Below, one piece after another: positions 22,684 through 35,084 of a stretch of 64,000 bases of DNA. Source of the stretch: Manis javanica (taxonomy: Eukaryota > Chordata > Mammalia > Pholidota > Manidae). A program made the translations under genes and the position numbers. How positions within the stretch are numbered: the stretch's first letter is position 1; every line of letters begins with the position of its first letter. The notes beneath the pieces are model-generated. The model saw only the letters and a program-made list of their open reading frames with translations, was not told the DNA's origin and made no database searches. The stretch lies in NCBI RefSeq assembly GCF_040802235.1, contig NC_133166.1, positions 118,310,991-118,374,990 on the forward strand, written 5' to 3'.

Positions 22684-23012
22684 AAAAGAATGGCCTGGAA
22701 ACTTGCTGCACTGATGGACAGTGACTGCATTGGGGTATGAGTGGGGACTTGATAATATGGGAAAATGTAGTAACCACATTGTTTTTTCATGTGAAACCTT
22801 CACAAGAGTGTATATCAATCATACCTTAATAATAATAAAAAAAAAGAATGGCCTGGATACTACACTGATGGACAGTGACTACAATGGGGTGTGTGGGGGG
22901 GACTTGATAATATGGGTAAATGGAGTAACCACAGTGTTGGTCATGTGAAACCTTCATAAGAGTGTATATCAATGATACCTTAATAATAATGATAATAAAG
23001 AATGGCCTGGAA
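22684..23012 (+). mobile_element. Two tandem L1 3' ends separated by a repeated host motif
   Basis: Two copies of the lineage L1 3' end lie head to tail: 22705-22841 ('ctgatggacagtgactgcat' to 'ataccttaataataataaa') and 22862-22998. The host motif aagaatggcctgga occurs before the first, between the two, and after the second (around 22686, 22844 and 22998). This pattern is expected of target-site duplications around two insertions, or of a local tandem duplication. Both copies end in imperfect TAA-type tails. Confidence 0.85.
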
Positions 23013-23913
23013 GATTTATTAAACATGCAGCTTCTCAGGATCTTTCTCCAGAGTCTGATTCTGCAGTCTGCAGGGTACTGCATTTCTAAAGAGCTCTGAG
23101 GGGATTCTGAGGGCAGTAGCCTTCAGAGGCCCTGATTTACACTGTGACCCAGCCTTAAAATACATGCCCCGCCTCCCCCTCTCTCCCCCTGCTTCTCTCT
23201 CCGATGACATACTCCTAAGTGTTAATGATGCTAGATTGCCAGTGATTTTTGTGTACAACACTTTTGCCTTTATAATTCTTTGTCCTGAAGAAAAACAATT
23301 ATTCCACAACGACCTCAGATACTTTCTAATCACAGCAAACAGTAATGCCTTTGCTGTTATGAGGGTGGCTTATCAGAGATCAGGGACCTTTTAGGAGTAT
23401 CTGCTGCATTCCTGCTGCCTGTGCTGTGATGGGACAGGTTTCCCAGCGCTGTCCTTAACTCACCTAGGGAGAGGGTTCATCTGAGTCTCAGTCTCCTTAT
23501 CTGCAAAATGGGGCAATGACATCTACCTCAGTGGTGAGAATGAAGGATGGGAAATGTTTTAGCTCCCTCTCCGAACCAGTGGCTCTCTTGGAAGCCTGTT
23601 AACTTCCTGTGGAAAGTCTACAAGCCCCTGGTGCCTCTGTCCCCACCCCTCTGGATTCAATCGGGTTAATAGACAGTGTGGGTTGAGAATCACTAATAAG
23701 GGGATATTTCCCTACTTGGTATCCCCTCCCCCCATACACATATCAACACTCGAGAGAGATTTTTCCACTTAGCAGATGGTTAATATATTTTTAATTAAAA
23801 TTGAACATGTGCCTGGCTCCATGCCTGGCTCAGAGATGCCCATTCTGCAGAAGTTGAAGAAATAAATCGAAAACCCGCCTTTTTGTGGGGTCAGATTCCT
23901 GCCTACCCCATGG
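23013..23913. other. Intergenic DNA between L1 cluster and CTCF motif
   Basis: Unique sequence. A MIR-like 'cagtctccttatctgcaaaa' segment lies near 23480-23560. No gene is visible. Confidence 0.6.
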
Positions 23914-23932
23914 TGGCCACTAGAGGGCGCCC
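23914..23932 (+). promoter_or_regulatory. CTCF motif, forward orientation
   Basis: TGGCCACTAGAGGGCGCCC agrees with the CTCF consensus (CCASYAGRKGGC core at 23917-23930) at nearly every informative position, in otherwise CpG-poor DNA. It lies between the BEST1 relic and the RAB3IL1 promoter. Confidence 0.75.
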
Positions 23933-24724
23933 TTGAATAGCTGGCCCTGGATTATCAGAACCCGTGTGGACCTTGGAGCTGGCCCTGGATGGTTCCTCCT
24001 TCTCCTTGACCCTAACCAGCAGCTATGGAGCTACAGGAAGACAATGGGAGACAATAGATTCCTCCCTCTCTTTCCCCTGAACCACAGGTTACTTGAAAAT
24101 ATCCCCAAATTCAACCAGGACCAGTTGATAATATTGCCTCAGCACCCCCACCCCTGCACAGGTGCCCCAGGATAACCCCCAGGGACACCCCATGAGAAGC
24201 TGCTCCTGGCCCCATTCCAGTGTTAGGATAGGCCCATCCCAGGCATAAGTCTCTTCCACTGGGTCTTGACCATGAAAATGTCACCAGCCAACTAGGCATG
24301 GCCCGGGCACACAGAAAAGCCTCAGCAAGCTATGGCTGACCCAAACCATGCTCAGATGAAGGGTTCCAGGATTGACACCTGCAAGGATGGGACCCCAGCA
24401 AGTCAGGGTGAGTCTCTTCTAATTTCCATTCCACAAAATAGTCATTCAACAAACCATTTCCAATGCCAGAACTGAGTCTAATCTGATCCTGCCTCCATAA
24501 TTCATAGTAGAATAAAGACCTAGGAAACACTTAAATAACTCACACAGAGCATCAAGGCCTAATGTCTGTGCCAAGCACAGAGGTCAGGGGAATTTTTACA
24601 GAGAAGGGAGCTTTTGAGCTGGGTCTTGAAGCATGAGGAGGAGTTTGAGCTGAGGAGGATATAAGAGTGTTACATATTAGGGGGACAACCCATGAAAAAT
24701 CTCAGAGGCGTTACTGAGGGCCAG

Positions 24725-24865
24725 TTCAGTTTGGTGTTATTATCCATGTTTTACAGGCAAGGATGCTGAAGCTCAAGGCTTACCTTTCCAAGGTCACACA
24801 GGTATAAAGAGTCAGGTTGGACTGGAATCTGTGTCTGCTGATTTTGAATCCTGTGCCTTTTCCAC
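24725..24865 (-). repeat. MIR SINE, antisense
   Basis: 'ttacaggcaaggatgctgaa' to 'ccaaggtcacacaggtataa' and 'cctgtgccttttccactgcc' is the reverse-complement MIR order. Confidence 0.75.
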
Positions 24866-26164
24866 TGCCTGTTATCACCTCTCCAGTGGAGTCAGTTTTT
24901 GAGGGGTTGAGTCTTACCTGTTAGGGTGGTGGTCTCTGTTGAGGCTGAAGGGAGGTCCAAGGGATGGGAGACACACAGAAGGGACTTTGACTGCAGCAGA
25001 GCCCGTGCCCCCTGAGCCCCCAAGCAGAGCCATCTCTGGGGGCAGGCAGAGCAGAGCTGGGCAGATGGCGGAGGTTCCAGAGGAAGAATGCTATATGGCC
25101 TTGTCATCTAGGATCTCCGTGGCAACAGGTACATCACAGAGGGCTTGCCACTGTGCACCTCCAGGCTCTGCCTCAGCCTGCACCAGCTTGGCTGTGGGCA
25201 GTGGGCAGGGGACCCTGGGGTGGGCCAGCCAGGCCTAGATGCTCTTCCAGGCTCTACATAGGACACCTGCCAGCCCACACCCTTCTCTTGGGCCAATCAC
25301 AGAAGAAACAGGGCAAAAGCAAAGAAAGAAAAGGAGAGGGCTTGGCACAGCTGGACAGGAGAGCACAGGGATGCTGCCAGCCCAAGGCCTCGAAGGAAGA
25401 CACAACAACACCTCTACCCCAGAGCTAGGCCACCTTGATCCCCGAAAGACTGGACAGATTCAACATTCAGAGAGATGAACGCATAAGCTCTGGCTCCTGC
25501 AGAAAGACAGTAGGGACCAAGATAGGCAGGGAGGGGCCGGTTTCATCCAGCCCAGTCCTGCCAATAACAACAGAATAGCATGGAATAGGCCAGAGCCAGC
25601 TAAACTAGAGACACAAGGCCAGAGGATTCAGCACAGCCTTGGGAAGAACGCTGAGATCTCCGAGCTGCCCTGTCCCTACAGAGTCTGTCCCACTGAGGCC
25701 AGCCAGGTGAGACTCAGACCCCTTCTGCAGCCCTGCTCCCCAACCAGCTCAGAACGGGGGCTAATGGGCAGGTGAGGAGGAGGAGGAACGTCCCAGGTCA
25801 GGCTTCTCCCAGACAACTGTGCTGAGAATGAACAGACTGGATGCTGCACACATTCCCTGCAGGTCAGCAGCCCTGGGGCTCCTCACATGTGCAGTGGGCA
25901 TGGCAAGCTGAGATGCCACCAGAGAATGTGGGCAGTTTCTCATCCAGCTGCTCATTGTGCAGACAAAGAAACCGAGACATAGAGAAGTTGACTTGTGACA
26001 AGTCACAAGAATTAGAAACGGAGCTGGGAAGGTGTAAGGAGGTCACCTGTCTAGGTCAGAGCAGTGCGTCTCTCCACTGTTCCAGGACATTCTGGCATTT
26101 CAGTTCCACAAGCATGTGCTAAATGGCCAGCTGTGCTTAGCTTTCCCTAGGGAAGGAAGAGAAG

Positions 26165-26375
26165 AAACATGGTTTCTCCAATATCTTGAGCATTTACTGG
26201 GTGCCAGGCAGTACACTAAGCACTTTTTGGAAATTATATCATCATCAGAACTGGGGAGTAGGAAGTGTTATCCACCTGTAACAGGTGGGTGGGTGTCAAG
26301 GCCCAGAGACAAGGTAAGTGACTTGCCCAAGCCTCCACTCCAACCCATGTCTGCCTAGTTCAAAACCCTTGCAGA
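26165..26375 (-). repeat. MIR SINE, antisense
   Basis: 'gagcatttactgggtgccag', 'gcacttt', then 'gcccagagacaaggtaagtg' and 'acttgcccaagcc': nearly full-length antisense MIR. Confidence 0.75.
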
Positions 26376-26999
26376 AACGACTGTGCAAACCACCTTCTGG
26401 CCCTTAGTTGCTGACCACAGGGTTGGGGTGAGGACGCCTGGCAGGGATGCCCTGGAGGGGATTCATAGACTGGGTGGGCAGTTGGACCAGGGAACCTGCT
26501 CTGACAGTCTACCTGTCGATTTCCAGAAGAGCATTACTCTGGAGGCAGCCAGGTGGTTGGAACAAACCCACGGGCAGTGGGGGAGGAGGGCACAAGGGCA
26601 GGCGGGCCGAGGAACAAGCAGTCTCGGTGACTATCTGTTAGGTCAGCAGGGCCACCAAGCAAGCTGCCTTTAGTTGCCTTGACGCCTTGGGCCCAAGTTC
26701 CCTGCACAACCACAGTTCCAGCCCTTCTTCACCCCAACCCAGGGCTCCAGAGTTAGCAATGAAGACACAGGACAGTCACTTCCATATGAATTTCAGGTCA
26801 ACAATGAGAACTTTTCTAGGATAAGGATGTCCCACGCTACCCAGGCTCCTGGAGTGCATTCACAAGCAGCAGTCTTTTCTGCGTTGGCACCTCAGCTTCC
26901 GTGACTTGATCCATCCTTTTTCTTGCTCTGGCTAAAACTTCCAGGAACATGCTGAATAGAAGCGGCAACCACAGACACCATTACACTATTTCTGATCTT

Positions 27000-29640
27000 A
27001 GAAGGGAAGCTTTTGGTTTTCACCATTATGTATAGTGTTCAAGCTGAAGAAGATCCCTTCTATCCTGGTTTTGTGAGTATTTTTATTATGAAAAGCTGTT
27101 CGGTGGTTTTCTTCCCAACTTTTTTTTTTTTTTGCGACCCCACCTCCCTCTTCCCAACTTTTTTTTAATTGTAAATACACATAACATAAAATTGACCACC
27201 ATAACCATTTCTAAGTGTACAGTTCAATGGTATTAAATATACTCATAATGTACAACCCTCACCACCATCCATCTCCATAACACGTTTCATCTTATAAAAC
27301 TGAAACTCTATACCCATGAGTCAGTAACTCCCTACCCCACCCTGCCCCGGCCCCAGGCAACCACCATTCTACTTTCTGTCTCTATGATTTTGGCTACTCG
27401 AAGAATCTCATATAAACAGGGTCATATAATATTTGCCTTTTTTTGACTGGCTTGTTTCACTTAGCATAATGTCCTCAAAGTTCACCCATAGAGTGTTACA
27501 TTGTATCAAATTATTTTTTGGCATCGGTTTAGATGATCAAGTTGTTGTTTTCCTTCATTCCATTATTATGGTATAGTACATTGATTAATTTTCATATGTT
27601 GAACTACCCTTGTATTCCTAGGATAAATCCCACTTGGCCATCCAATATAATCATTTTAATATACTGCTGAACTCAGATTTTCTAGGATTTCATTGCATCT
27701 ATATTCACAAGGGATATTGGTCTATAAGTTTCTTATGATGTCTTTGGCTTTAGTATTAAGGTAATACTAGCATCATAGAATGAATTATGAAGCACACTCT
27801 TCTCTATTTTTTGGGAGAGTTTGATAAGGATTGGTGTTAATTCTTTTTAAATGTTTGAGAGAATTCACCAGTGAAGCAATCTGGTCCTAGCCATTTCTTT
27901 ATTGGCAATTTTTGGTTACTGATTAAATCTCTATTTATGGGTCTATTCAGGTTTTCTATGTTTTGAGTCACTCTTAGTAGATTGTGTGCTTCTAGGAATT
28001 TGTCTTTTTCATTTGGTTTGTTGATATACAATTATTCATTGTATTCTCTTATAATCCTTTTCATACCTATTTGGTATCAGTTAAAATGATCCATAAGGTT
28101 GATAGTAATGTCCCTACTTTCATTTCTAATTTTAGTAATTTGAATCTTTTATCTTTTTTCTTAGTCTAACTAAAGTTTCATCAGTTTTATTACTCTTTTC
28201 AAAGCAACTCTTGTTTTAATTGATTCCCTCCACTGTTTTCTTATTCTGTACTTCCACTCTTCATTATTTCCTTCCTTCTGCTTGCTTTGGGTTTAGTTTG
28301 CTCCTCTTTTCCAAATTCCTTAAATTGAATGTTTAGGGCTGGACTTGAGTGAGAGGTGTGAAGTTGGAGACTCTGTAGCCATCTTGCTACCAATAGAGAA
28401 CCCAGTCTGAGAATAGTCAGCCCAGGAAGAGGACAAAAAAATAATCTGGGTCTTGAGACACTGCTTGAACTCCTGAATCGATCCATGTCTGAAGCAAATA
28501 TGCTTCCACACACTCAGTTACATAACAAATTTTCTTTGGGCTCATAAAAAAATTTGGAAGTTTAGATAACTGATTTGAGATCTGTTTTTCTGCTTAATAT
28601 AGCTATTTAGAGCTATAAATTTTCCTCTGAGAACTGCTTTTACTGCATCCCATAAGTTTAGGTATTCTGGATTTTCATTTTCATTCATCTCATCTAATTT
28701 CCCTGTGATTGTTTTTGATCCTTTGGGCATTTAAGAGTGTGTTTTTAATTTTCATATATGTGCAAATTTTCCAGTTTTATTTTTTATTAATTTCTAACCT
28801 CATTTCATTGTTGTCAGATCAGATGCTTGATATGAGTTCGATATTTTTTAATTTATTGGGACTTGTTTTGTATATAAACATGGTCTATCCTGAGAACTGT
28901 TCTATGTGTAAATTGAGAAGAATATGTGTTCTCTTGTTGGGTGTAGTTAGTTCTAGTTGTTTTACAGTGTTCATATCTTCTCTTTCCTTGTTTCTCTCTT
29001 GCATAGTAGTGGTGCCCATTATGGAAAGTGGAGTATTGGAGTTTTCTTTTGTGTCAGGTGCTTTCTAGTGTACCATTTTGATTCCCTGCTTGTTTCTTTT
29101 ACTAGATATATTTTAGTTATTTTCTTAGTAGTTTTCCTGGGGATTATAATTAACAACTTAATTTATAACAATCTACTTCAAATTAATACCACCTTAGTTT
29201 CAATAGTATTCAAAAATGTATTCCTCTATAGCTCCATACCCTGCCATGTATGTTGTTATTGCCAAAAATGACATCTTTGTACATTGTGTTCTCATCCACA
29301 TAGATTTATAATTATTGTAGTTGTGTTTTAAGTCACATGGAAAAAATGAAGGATTACATTCTAAAAATACATCAATACTGACTTTTGTATTTACCTAGGT
29401 ACTTACCTTTACCCATTTTTTAAAGTTCTTCATGTGAATTTGAGTTTCTTTCTACGGCTTGTTGAGGCTTCTTATAGTAGAAATTGGTGTTTGTTAGTTT
29501 AGTGACTTTTCTGAACTAATTTTGCAAAGTCTATTTTTTTGTTGTGTGGCTATAACTGAAGTCTCTGTTCCATTATTTTAGTGGTCACTGGTCATTTCAC
29601 AGACATTTCCTTAAATGCCTGGAATAACAACAAAGATCTC
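27000..29640 (-). mobile_element. Old L1 (L1M-type) with ORF2 relic, antisense
   Basis: The plus strand reads as the reverse complement of an old L1: 3' UTR near 27165-27500 ('aattgaccaccataaccatt', 'gtacagttcaatggtattaa'), then ORF2 with 'gagaattcaccagtgaagca' near 27860 and further reverse-transcriptase-region blocks to about 29460. Frames are broken throughout. A nearly exact repeat of 'cttcccaactttttttt' at about 27111 and 27150 brackets a small T-rich insertion. Confidence 0.75.
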
Positions 29641-30734
29641 CCAAATGATCTCTGTATCTATGTTTGACATACCCTCAACTCTCAGCCAGGCAACTTACAA
29701 CTCTGCCTTAGCATTTATTTCCTGCTTTCACAGAGCCTGAAGATCATCTAGAGGTGAGAGATCTTAGGGTTTTCTCAGGTATTTTCTGGGCATTAACCCA
29801 GCTCTGAGAATGCATGAGGACTTCTATTCCCAGGAATCTGTAGAAGTTTTTTAGTCATTCCCTAAATCATCCCATTCCTCAGCCTTTCCTCCTACCTAAG
29901 CTTTTGGGTTTGTTTGCTGTTTGCTCCAAATGTCATCCCTTGTCTCAGATGGCAGCAGTTGATACAATTGTCTTTATATATTTTCAACAAATGCCCCCTA
30001 GGTAGCCATCTCTGGGAGAGTTCTTAATTAGGCAAAATAAAGACAAGCCCTTTGAGCTAAGCCTTTCAGGAGTCACCAGCCAGGTCAAAACAAACAACCA
30101 CGATTTTTTCAGTGGATGGTCTGTTCTGTTCCAATACTAGAACTTATACCAGGAATTCAGGCTGTTGTCTTCCATGCTGTTACAGAGCTAGGGAGTACGG
30201 AATGGCTAGGGTAAGTTAAAATAGAAGTTCTTTTCCTGAGATTCAGCTGTTTATTTCTTGATAAAGTGTTCACTAGTTGATGTAAACTTTGTTTCCAGAG
30301 TTCTGATAAAGCTTATTCTGACAATTTTGCCAGTTCATTAGCTGCTTTTATGAAGAGACAGACCCTTGGAGTTCCCTACTCATTTTTCACTGACATCTTC
30401 AGTCTTTTTTTTTTAAAGCATATATTTTTATATAAAAACAGTTGTTTGGTAGATAAAATTTTGCATTCAGGGTTTTTTCCTACTTAATGTTATACCATAG
30501 AATTTTCTATTTAGCCACATTATTGTTCATAAATATCCATTTCAGTAGTTCACTCAGCAAATATTTATCGGACATCATTTGCCTGTTGGTTACTCTTCCA
30601 AGGGACTGGTTTTATAACTGTGAGTAAAATCAGGCCCTGCCCTTTTCGAGCTTACATTCTAGAATGGAAACAAATAAAAGACATACACATATTCATTTAT
30701 TATTACTGCTATAAAATATTCCATAATAAGAACA
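29641..30734. other. AT-rich intergenic DNA
   Basis: Probably further old LINE sequence. An L2-like 'cagcaaatatttatcggaca' lies near 30557. I cannot name the rest and see no gene. Confidence 0.5.
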
Positions 30735-31205
30735 CAGCTGTGTCAAGATGAAAAATGGTCCCCAAAAGATATCAGGTCCTAATCCTCAAAAACTGTAAAT
30801 GTTACCTTATCTGAAAACAGGGTCTTTGCAAATGCGTGATTAGGTCAAGGATCTTGCGATGTGGAGATTTTTCTGGATTATCAGGGTGGGCCATAAATGC
30901 AATCATGTGGGTCTTTATAAGAGGGAAGAAGAGGGGGATTTGACATGGACAGAACAGAAAAAGGCAATGTGACGATGGAGCTGGAAACTGGTGTGAGGCC
31001 AAGGAATGCCAGCAGTCACCACGAAGCTGGAAGAAGCAAGAACGGGCAAGAGACGCCAGCACAACAGAAGCCTGCCAACATCTGATTTGGGTCCAGTGAT
31101 TTTGGATTTTTGGCCTCCACAATGGTGAGAAGTAAATTTCTGTTGCTGAAAGCCACTTAGTTTGTGGCAATTTGTTGCAGTTACCAAAGAAAATTAATAC
31201 AGATT
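30735..31205 (+). mobile_element. MaLR (MLT1-like) LTR relic
   Basis: The order is 'ggtccccaaaagatatcagg', 'tccttatctg', 'agggtctttgcaaatgcgtg', 'gtgggcc', 'ctttataagaggga' and finally 'cacttagtttgtggcaattt' with a terminal 'aattaatacagat'. This is typical of ERVL-MaLR LTRs. It carries no coding capacity. Subfamily uncertain. Confidence 0.65.
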
Positions 31206-31524
31206 TTGGAACTGAGAGTGGGATGATCCTATACAAATACCTAAAAGTATAGAGATGGCTTTGGAATTGGATAATAGATAGAGGCTAAAAGAATTTTGGA
31301 ATTTGAAAAGCATGATAGAAAAAGCCTGGACTGCCCTGAACAGACTGCTGGTAGAAATATGGGTGTTTAAGGCTCTGCCAGTGAAGACTCAGAAGAAAAT
31401 GGGGAAACCATTCAGAAACCATTCCTGAAAACTGGAGAGGAGATCTCTGTTATATAATGACAGACAGTCTAGCCAAATTGTGTCCTTCAGTGTGTGTAAA
31501 GAAGCACGTGTAAGTGATGAACTA

Positions 31525-33465
31525 GTATATTCCTATATACTAACGATGAACTAGCAGAAAGAGAAATCAGGAAAATAATTCCATATACAATTGCATCAAA
31601 AAGAATAAAATACCTGGGAATAAACCTAATCAAAGAGGTGAAAGACCTATACCCCGAAAACTACAAGACACTATTGAGGGAAATTAAAGAAGACACCAAT
31701 AAATGGAAATACATCCCGTGCTCATGGATAGGAAGAATTAATATTGTCAAAATGGCCATCCTGCCCAAAGCAATTCACAGATTCAATGCAATTCCTATCA
31801 AAATACCAATAGCATTCTTCAATTAACTAGAACAAATAGTTCTAAAATTCATATGGAACCACAAAAGACCCCAAATAGCCAAAGCAATCCTCAGAAGGAA
31901 GAATAAAGATGGGATTACACTCCCCAACTTCAAGCTGTACTACAAAGCTACAGTAATCAAAACAATTTGGTACTGGCACAAGAACAGACCCATAGATCAA
32001 TGGAACAGAATAGAGAGCTCTGATATAAACCCAAACATATATGGCCAATTAATATACAATAAAGGAGCCATGGATATACAATGGCGAAATGACAGCCTTT
32101 TCTATTTGTGTTGGGAAACTGGACAGCTACATGTAAGAGAATGAAACTGGATTATTGTCTAACTCCATACACAAAAGTAAACTCAAAATGGATCAAAGAT
32201 CTGAGTGTCATAAAACCATAAAACTCTTGGAGGAAAACATAGGCAAAAATCTCTTGAATATAAACATGAGCAACTTTTTCCTAAACACATCTCCTCAGGC
32301 AAGGGAAACAAAAGCAAAAATGGACTAAGTGGAACCACATCAAACTAAAAAGCTTCTGTACAGCAAAGGACACCAGCAGCAGAACAAAAATGCTTCCTAC
32401 CATATGGGAGAATGTATTTGTAAATGACATATCCAATAAGGGGTTAACATCCAAAATACATAAAGAATTCATATGCCTCAACACCCAAAAAGCTAATAAC
32501 CCAATAAAAAGATGGGTGGAGGATCTGAACAGACACTTCTCCAAAGAAGAAATTCAGATGGCCAACAGGCACATGAAAATGTGCTCCACATCACAAATTA
32601 CCAGGGGAAATGCAAATTAAAACCACAATGAGATATCACCTCACACCAGTTAGGATGGCCAACATCCAAAAGACAACAACAAATGTTGGCAAGGCTGTGG
32701 AGAAAGGGGAACCCTCCTACACTGTTGGTGGGAATGTAAATTAGTTCAACCATTTGTGGAAAGCAATGTGGAGGTTCCCAAAAACTAAAAATAGAAATAC
32801 CATTTGACCCAGCAATTCCACTCCTAGGAATTTACCCAAAGAAAACAAGACCCCAGATTCAAAGAGACATATGCACCCCTATGCTTATCACAGCACTATT
32901 TACAATAGCCAAGACATGGAAGCAACCTAAGTGTCCATCAGTAGGATGAATGGATAAAGGAGGTGGTACATATACACAATGGAATACTACTCAGCCATAA
33001 GAAGAAAACAAATCCTACCATTTGCAACAACATGGATGGAGCGAGAGGACATTATGCTCAGTGAAATATGCCTGGTAGAGAAGGCAAGTACCAAATGATT
33101 TCACTCATTTGTGGACTATAACAATGAAACAAAACAGGAAGCACAATAGCAGCCGACTCACAGACTCCAAGAAGGGATTAGCTGTTACCTAAGGGGAGGG
33201 CATGGGGAGGATGGGTAGGGAGGGAGGGAGAAGGGGATTGAGCGGCATTATGATTAGCACAGATAATGTAGGGGGGTCATGGGGAAGGCAGTACAGCCCA
33301 GAGAAGACTAGTGACTCTATAACATCTTACTACGCTGATGGACAGTGACTGCAGTAGGGTGTGGGGGGGACTTGATAATATGGGTGAATGTAGTAACCAC
33401 AATGTTGCTGTGAAACCTTCATAAGATTGTATGTCAATGATACCTTAATAAAAAAATAAGAATGG
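31525..33465 (+). mobile_element. 5'-truncated L1, C-terminal ORF2 and 3' UTR
   Basis: Sense L1 begins within ORF2 near 'ctatatactaacgatgaact' and runs through the ORF2 C-terminal region. The longest remaining frame, at about 31638-31826, begins [20 protein letters not shown]. It ends in the lineage 3' UTR and an A-rich tail at about 33450. Stops and shifts break ORF2, so it cannot move. It is the best sense copy in the window of the same family as 19254 and 22705. Confidence 0.9.
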
Positions 33466-34590
33466 GAGTTTAAAAATGGACAGAAACTCTAAGCATGGCA
33501 ACTTTGAGCTTCGCAGCATGGTGGTCTGACTGGGCATTTCATGGGTAGCACTAGTCTTGAGTTCTGTCTTTGTAAGCTGGCAGGAGTCCCCAGGAAGGGC
33601 TCTTCCAACGCGTTGCCTGGAGGTTAAAGATCTGGCTGCAGCCATTCTGGCTGTCAAGTGAGGGAAGAGGAGAACCTCAGTTTACAACTTGATGTAACCA
33701 CTTAATCCCCTCAGTCAGCTACAGGCTCAAAAGACTTTTTTTTTTAATTTTTAATTTTGATATCATTAGTTTACAATTACATGAGCAACATTATGGTTAC
33801 TAGACTCCACCCATCATCACAGCTCAAAGACTTTTTGTTTTACTATCTCAAGAGAATAAATTTCTAATCTCATGCTAGTGTTGAGGAGGAAGAAATTTCC
33901 CGTCACTCTCTAGGTTCTTGTAACTGGTCTAAGAATCACATTGACATGAGACAGATTCACAGAAGAAAAAAAAATTAAAGTTTAATTATGTACATATAGG
34001 GAAGCCATAGACATGGGTTCCAAAGACAGTCAGGGAGAATGAGGTCTGTATGTCATCCTGCACCAAGGAGATGGGAGCAGGGTCTGAGACTTCAGAGGAG
34101 AAGGGAAGCAATTCGCAAGAATATGAAAAGAGCAAGGGTTCGGTAAACAAAATGCTTGATGGCCACACAGAAACAAGGGCGCCTTGTCATTTTGGCAGCT
34201 TGGTCACACCCCTCCCTGCCTACCCCGCCGCCTTTACCGTATGATACAGCTGTCTAGGGTGACAGCTCTTTTCCTGGAGCGGTTCCTCCATCTGAATTCC
34301 TTTTATGCAGTGGGTGCGTGGGAGGTCAGAGTGTTTGAGTCTTTGGTTCTTGAAGGTTTTCAGCTCAAAATAATCTGCATGTCACAACGGCACATCTTGG
34401 GGCGTCCTGCTCTTGTTCCTCACACTAGACTCAGAAAGGGGAAGTTGCTCAGTGACATGAAGTAGGGAAGGGGGTATAGGGATCTAATTACTTCTCAGTC
34501 AGCTTTGATTGAAAGCTCCATGTTTTAGCCTTTACCACCAATGAAGAAGTCTCTGTTGCTTCCAGCTCCTGGTGTGTTGCTTTCTTGATC
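33466..34590. other. Intergenic DNA with a short L1 tail
   Basis: Positions 33737-33815 are a short antisense L1-type 3' end (T-run, then 'ttgatatcattagtttacaa'). The rest is unique or unclassified, with no gene. Confidence 0.55.
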
Positions 34591-35084
34591 TATTCATGAT
34601 TGGGAGAAATTTCTTTTACTTTATGCTGTAAAGACAGATTTGTCCAGCTTCCCTCTGGAATGCTAATGATTTTTGCTTTGAGTATTTTCAAGCTATTTTG
34701 TTAGAAACATATCAATTTAGCATTATTATATCTTTCTGGTGAATTTGACTTTTATTTTGTTTGGCATTGTCATCATGTTTTTATTACTTTATAGTAATCA
34801 TTTCTACCACTAATAATGCTTTTTGTCTTAAAGCTCAGTTATTAATATAGGCAGACCATTTGCCTTCTGTATTTTCTTGATATAATTTTTTCAATCTAAA
34901 CCTTTCATATTCTTAGGTGTATCAAGTGTGTTTTTTAAAAACCATTCTTGAATGTACAGTTTATCAGAATTAAGTACATTCACATTGTTGGGCAACCATC
35001 CCCATCATCCAGAACTTCCTTTGTCTTCCAAAACTGAGACTCTGTATCTAATAAATATTGCCTCCCCTTCATGCTTTATTTTCT
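34591..35084 (-). mobile_element. Old L1 relic, antisense
   Basis: Reverse-complement L1 ORF2-like sequence (34640-34930) is followed by an old L1 3'-UTR-like block ('gaattaagtacattcacatt', 34967-34986). It abuts the next antisense L1. A diverged, non-coding relic. Confidence 0.5.

Larger units (their letters stand above)
23933..26999. other. Intergenic DNA with MIR relics
   Basis: Antisense MIRs at 24725-24865 and 26165-26375 are listed separately. The rest is unique; the short open frames have no coding signature that I recognise. Confidence 0.6.
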
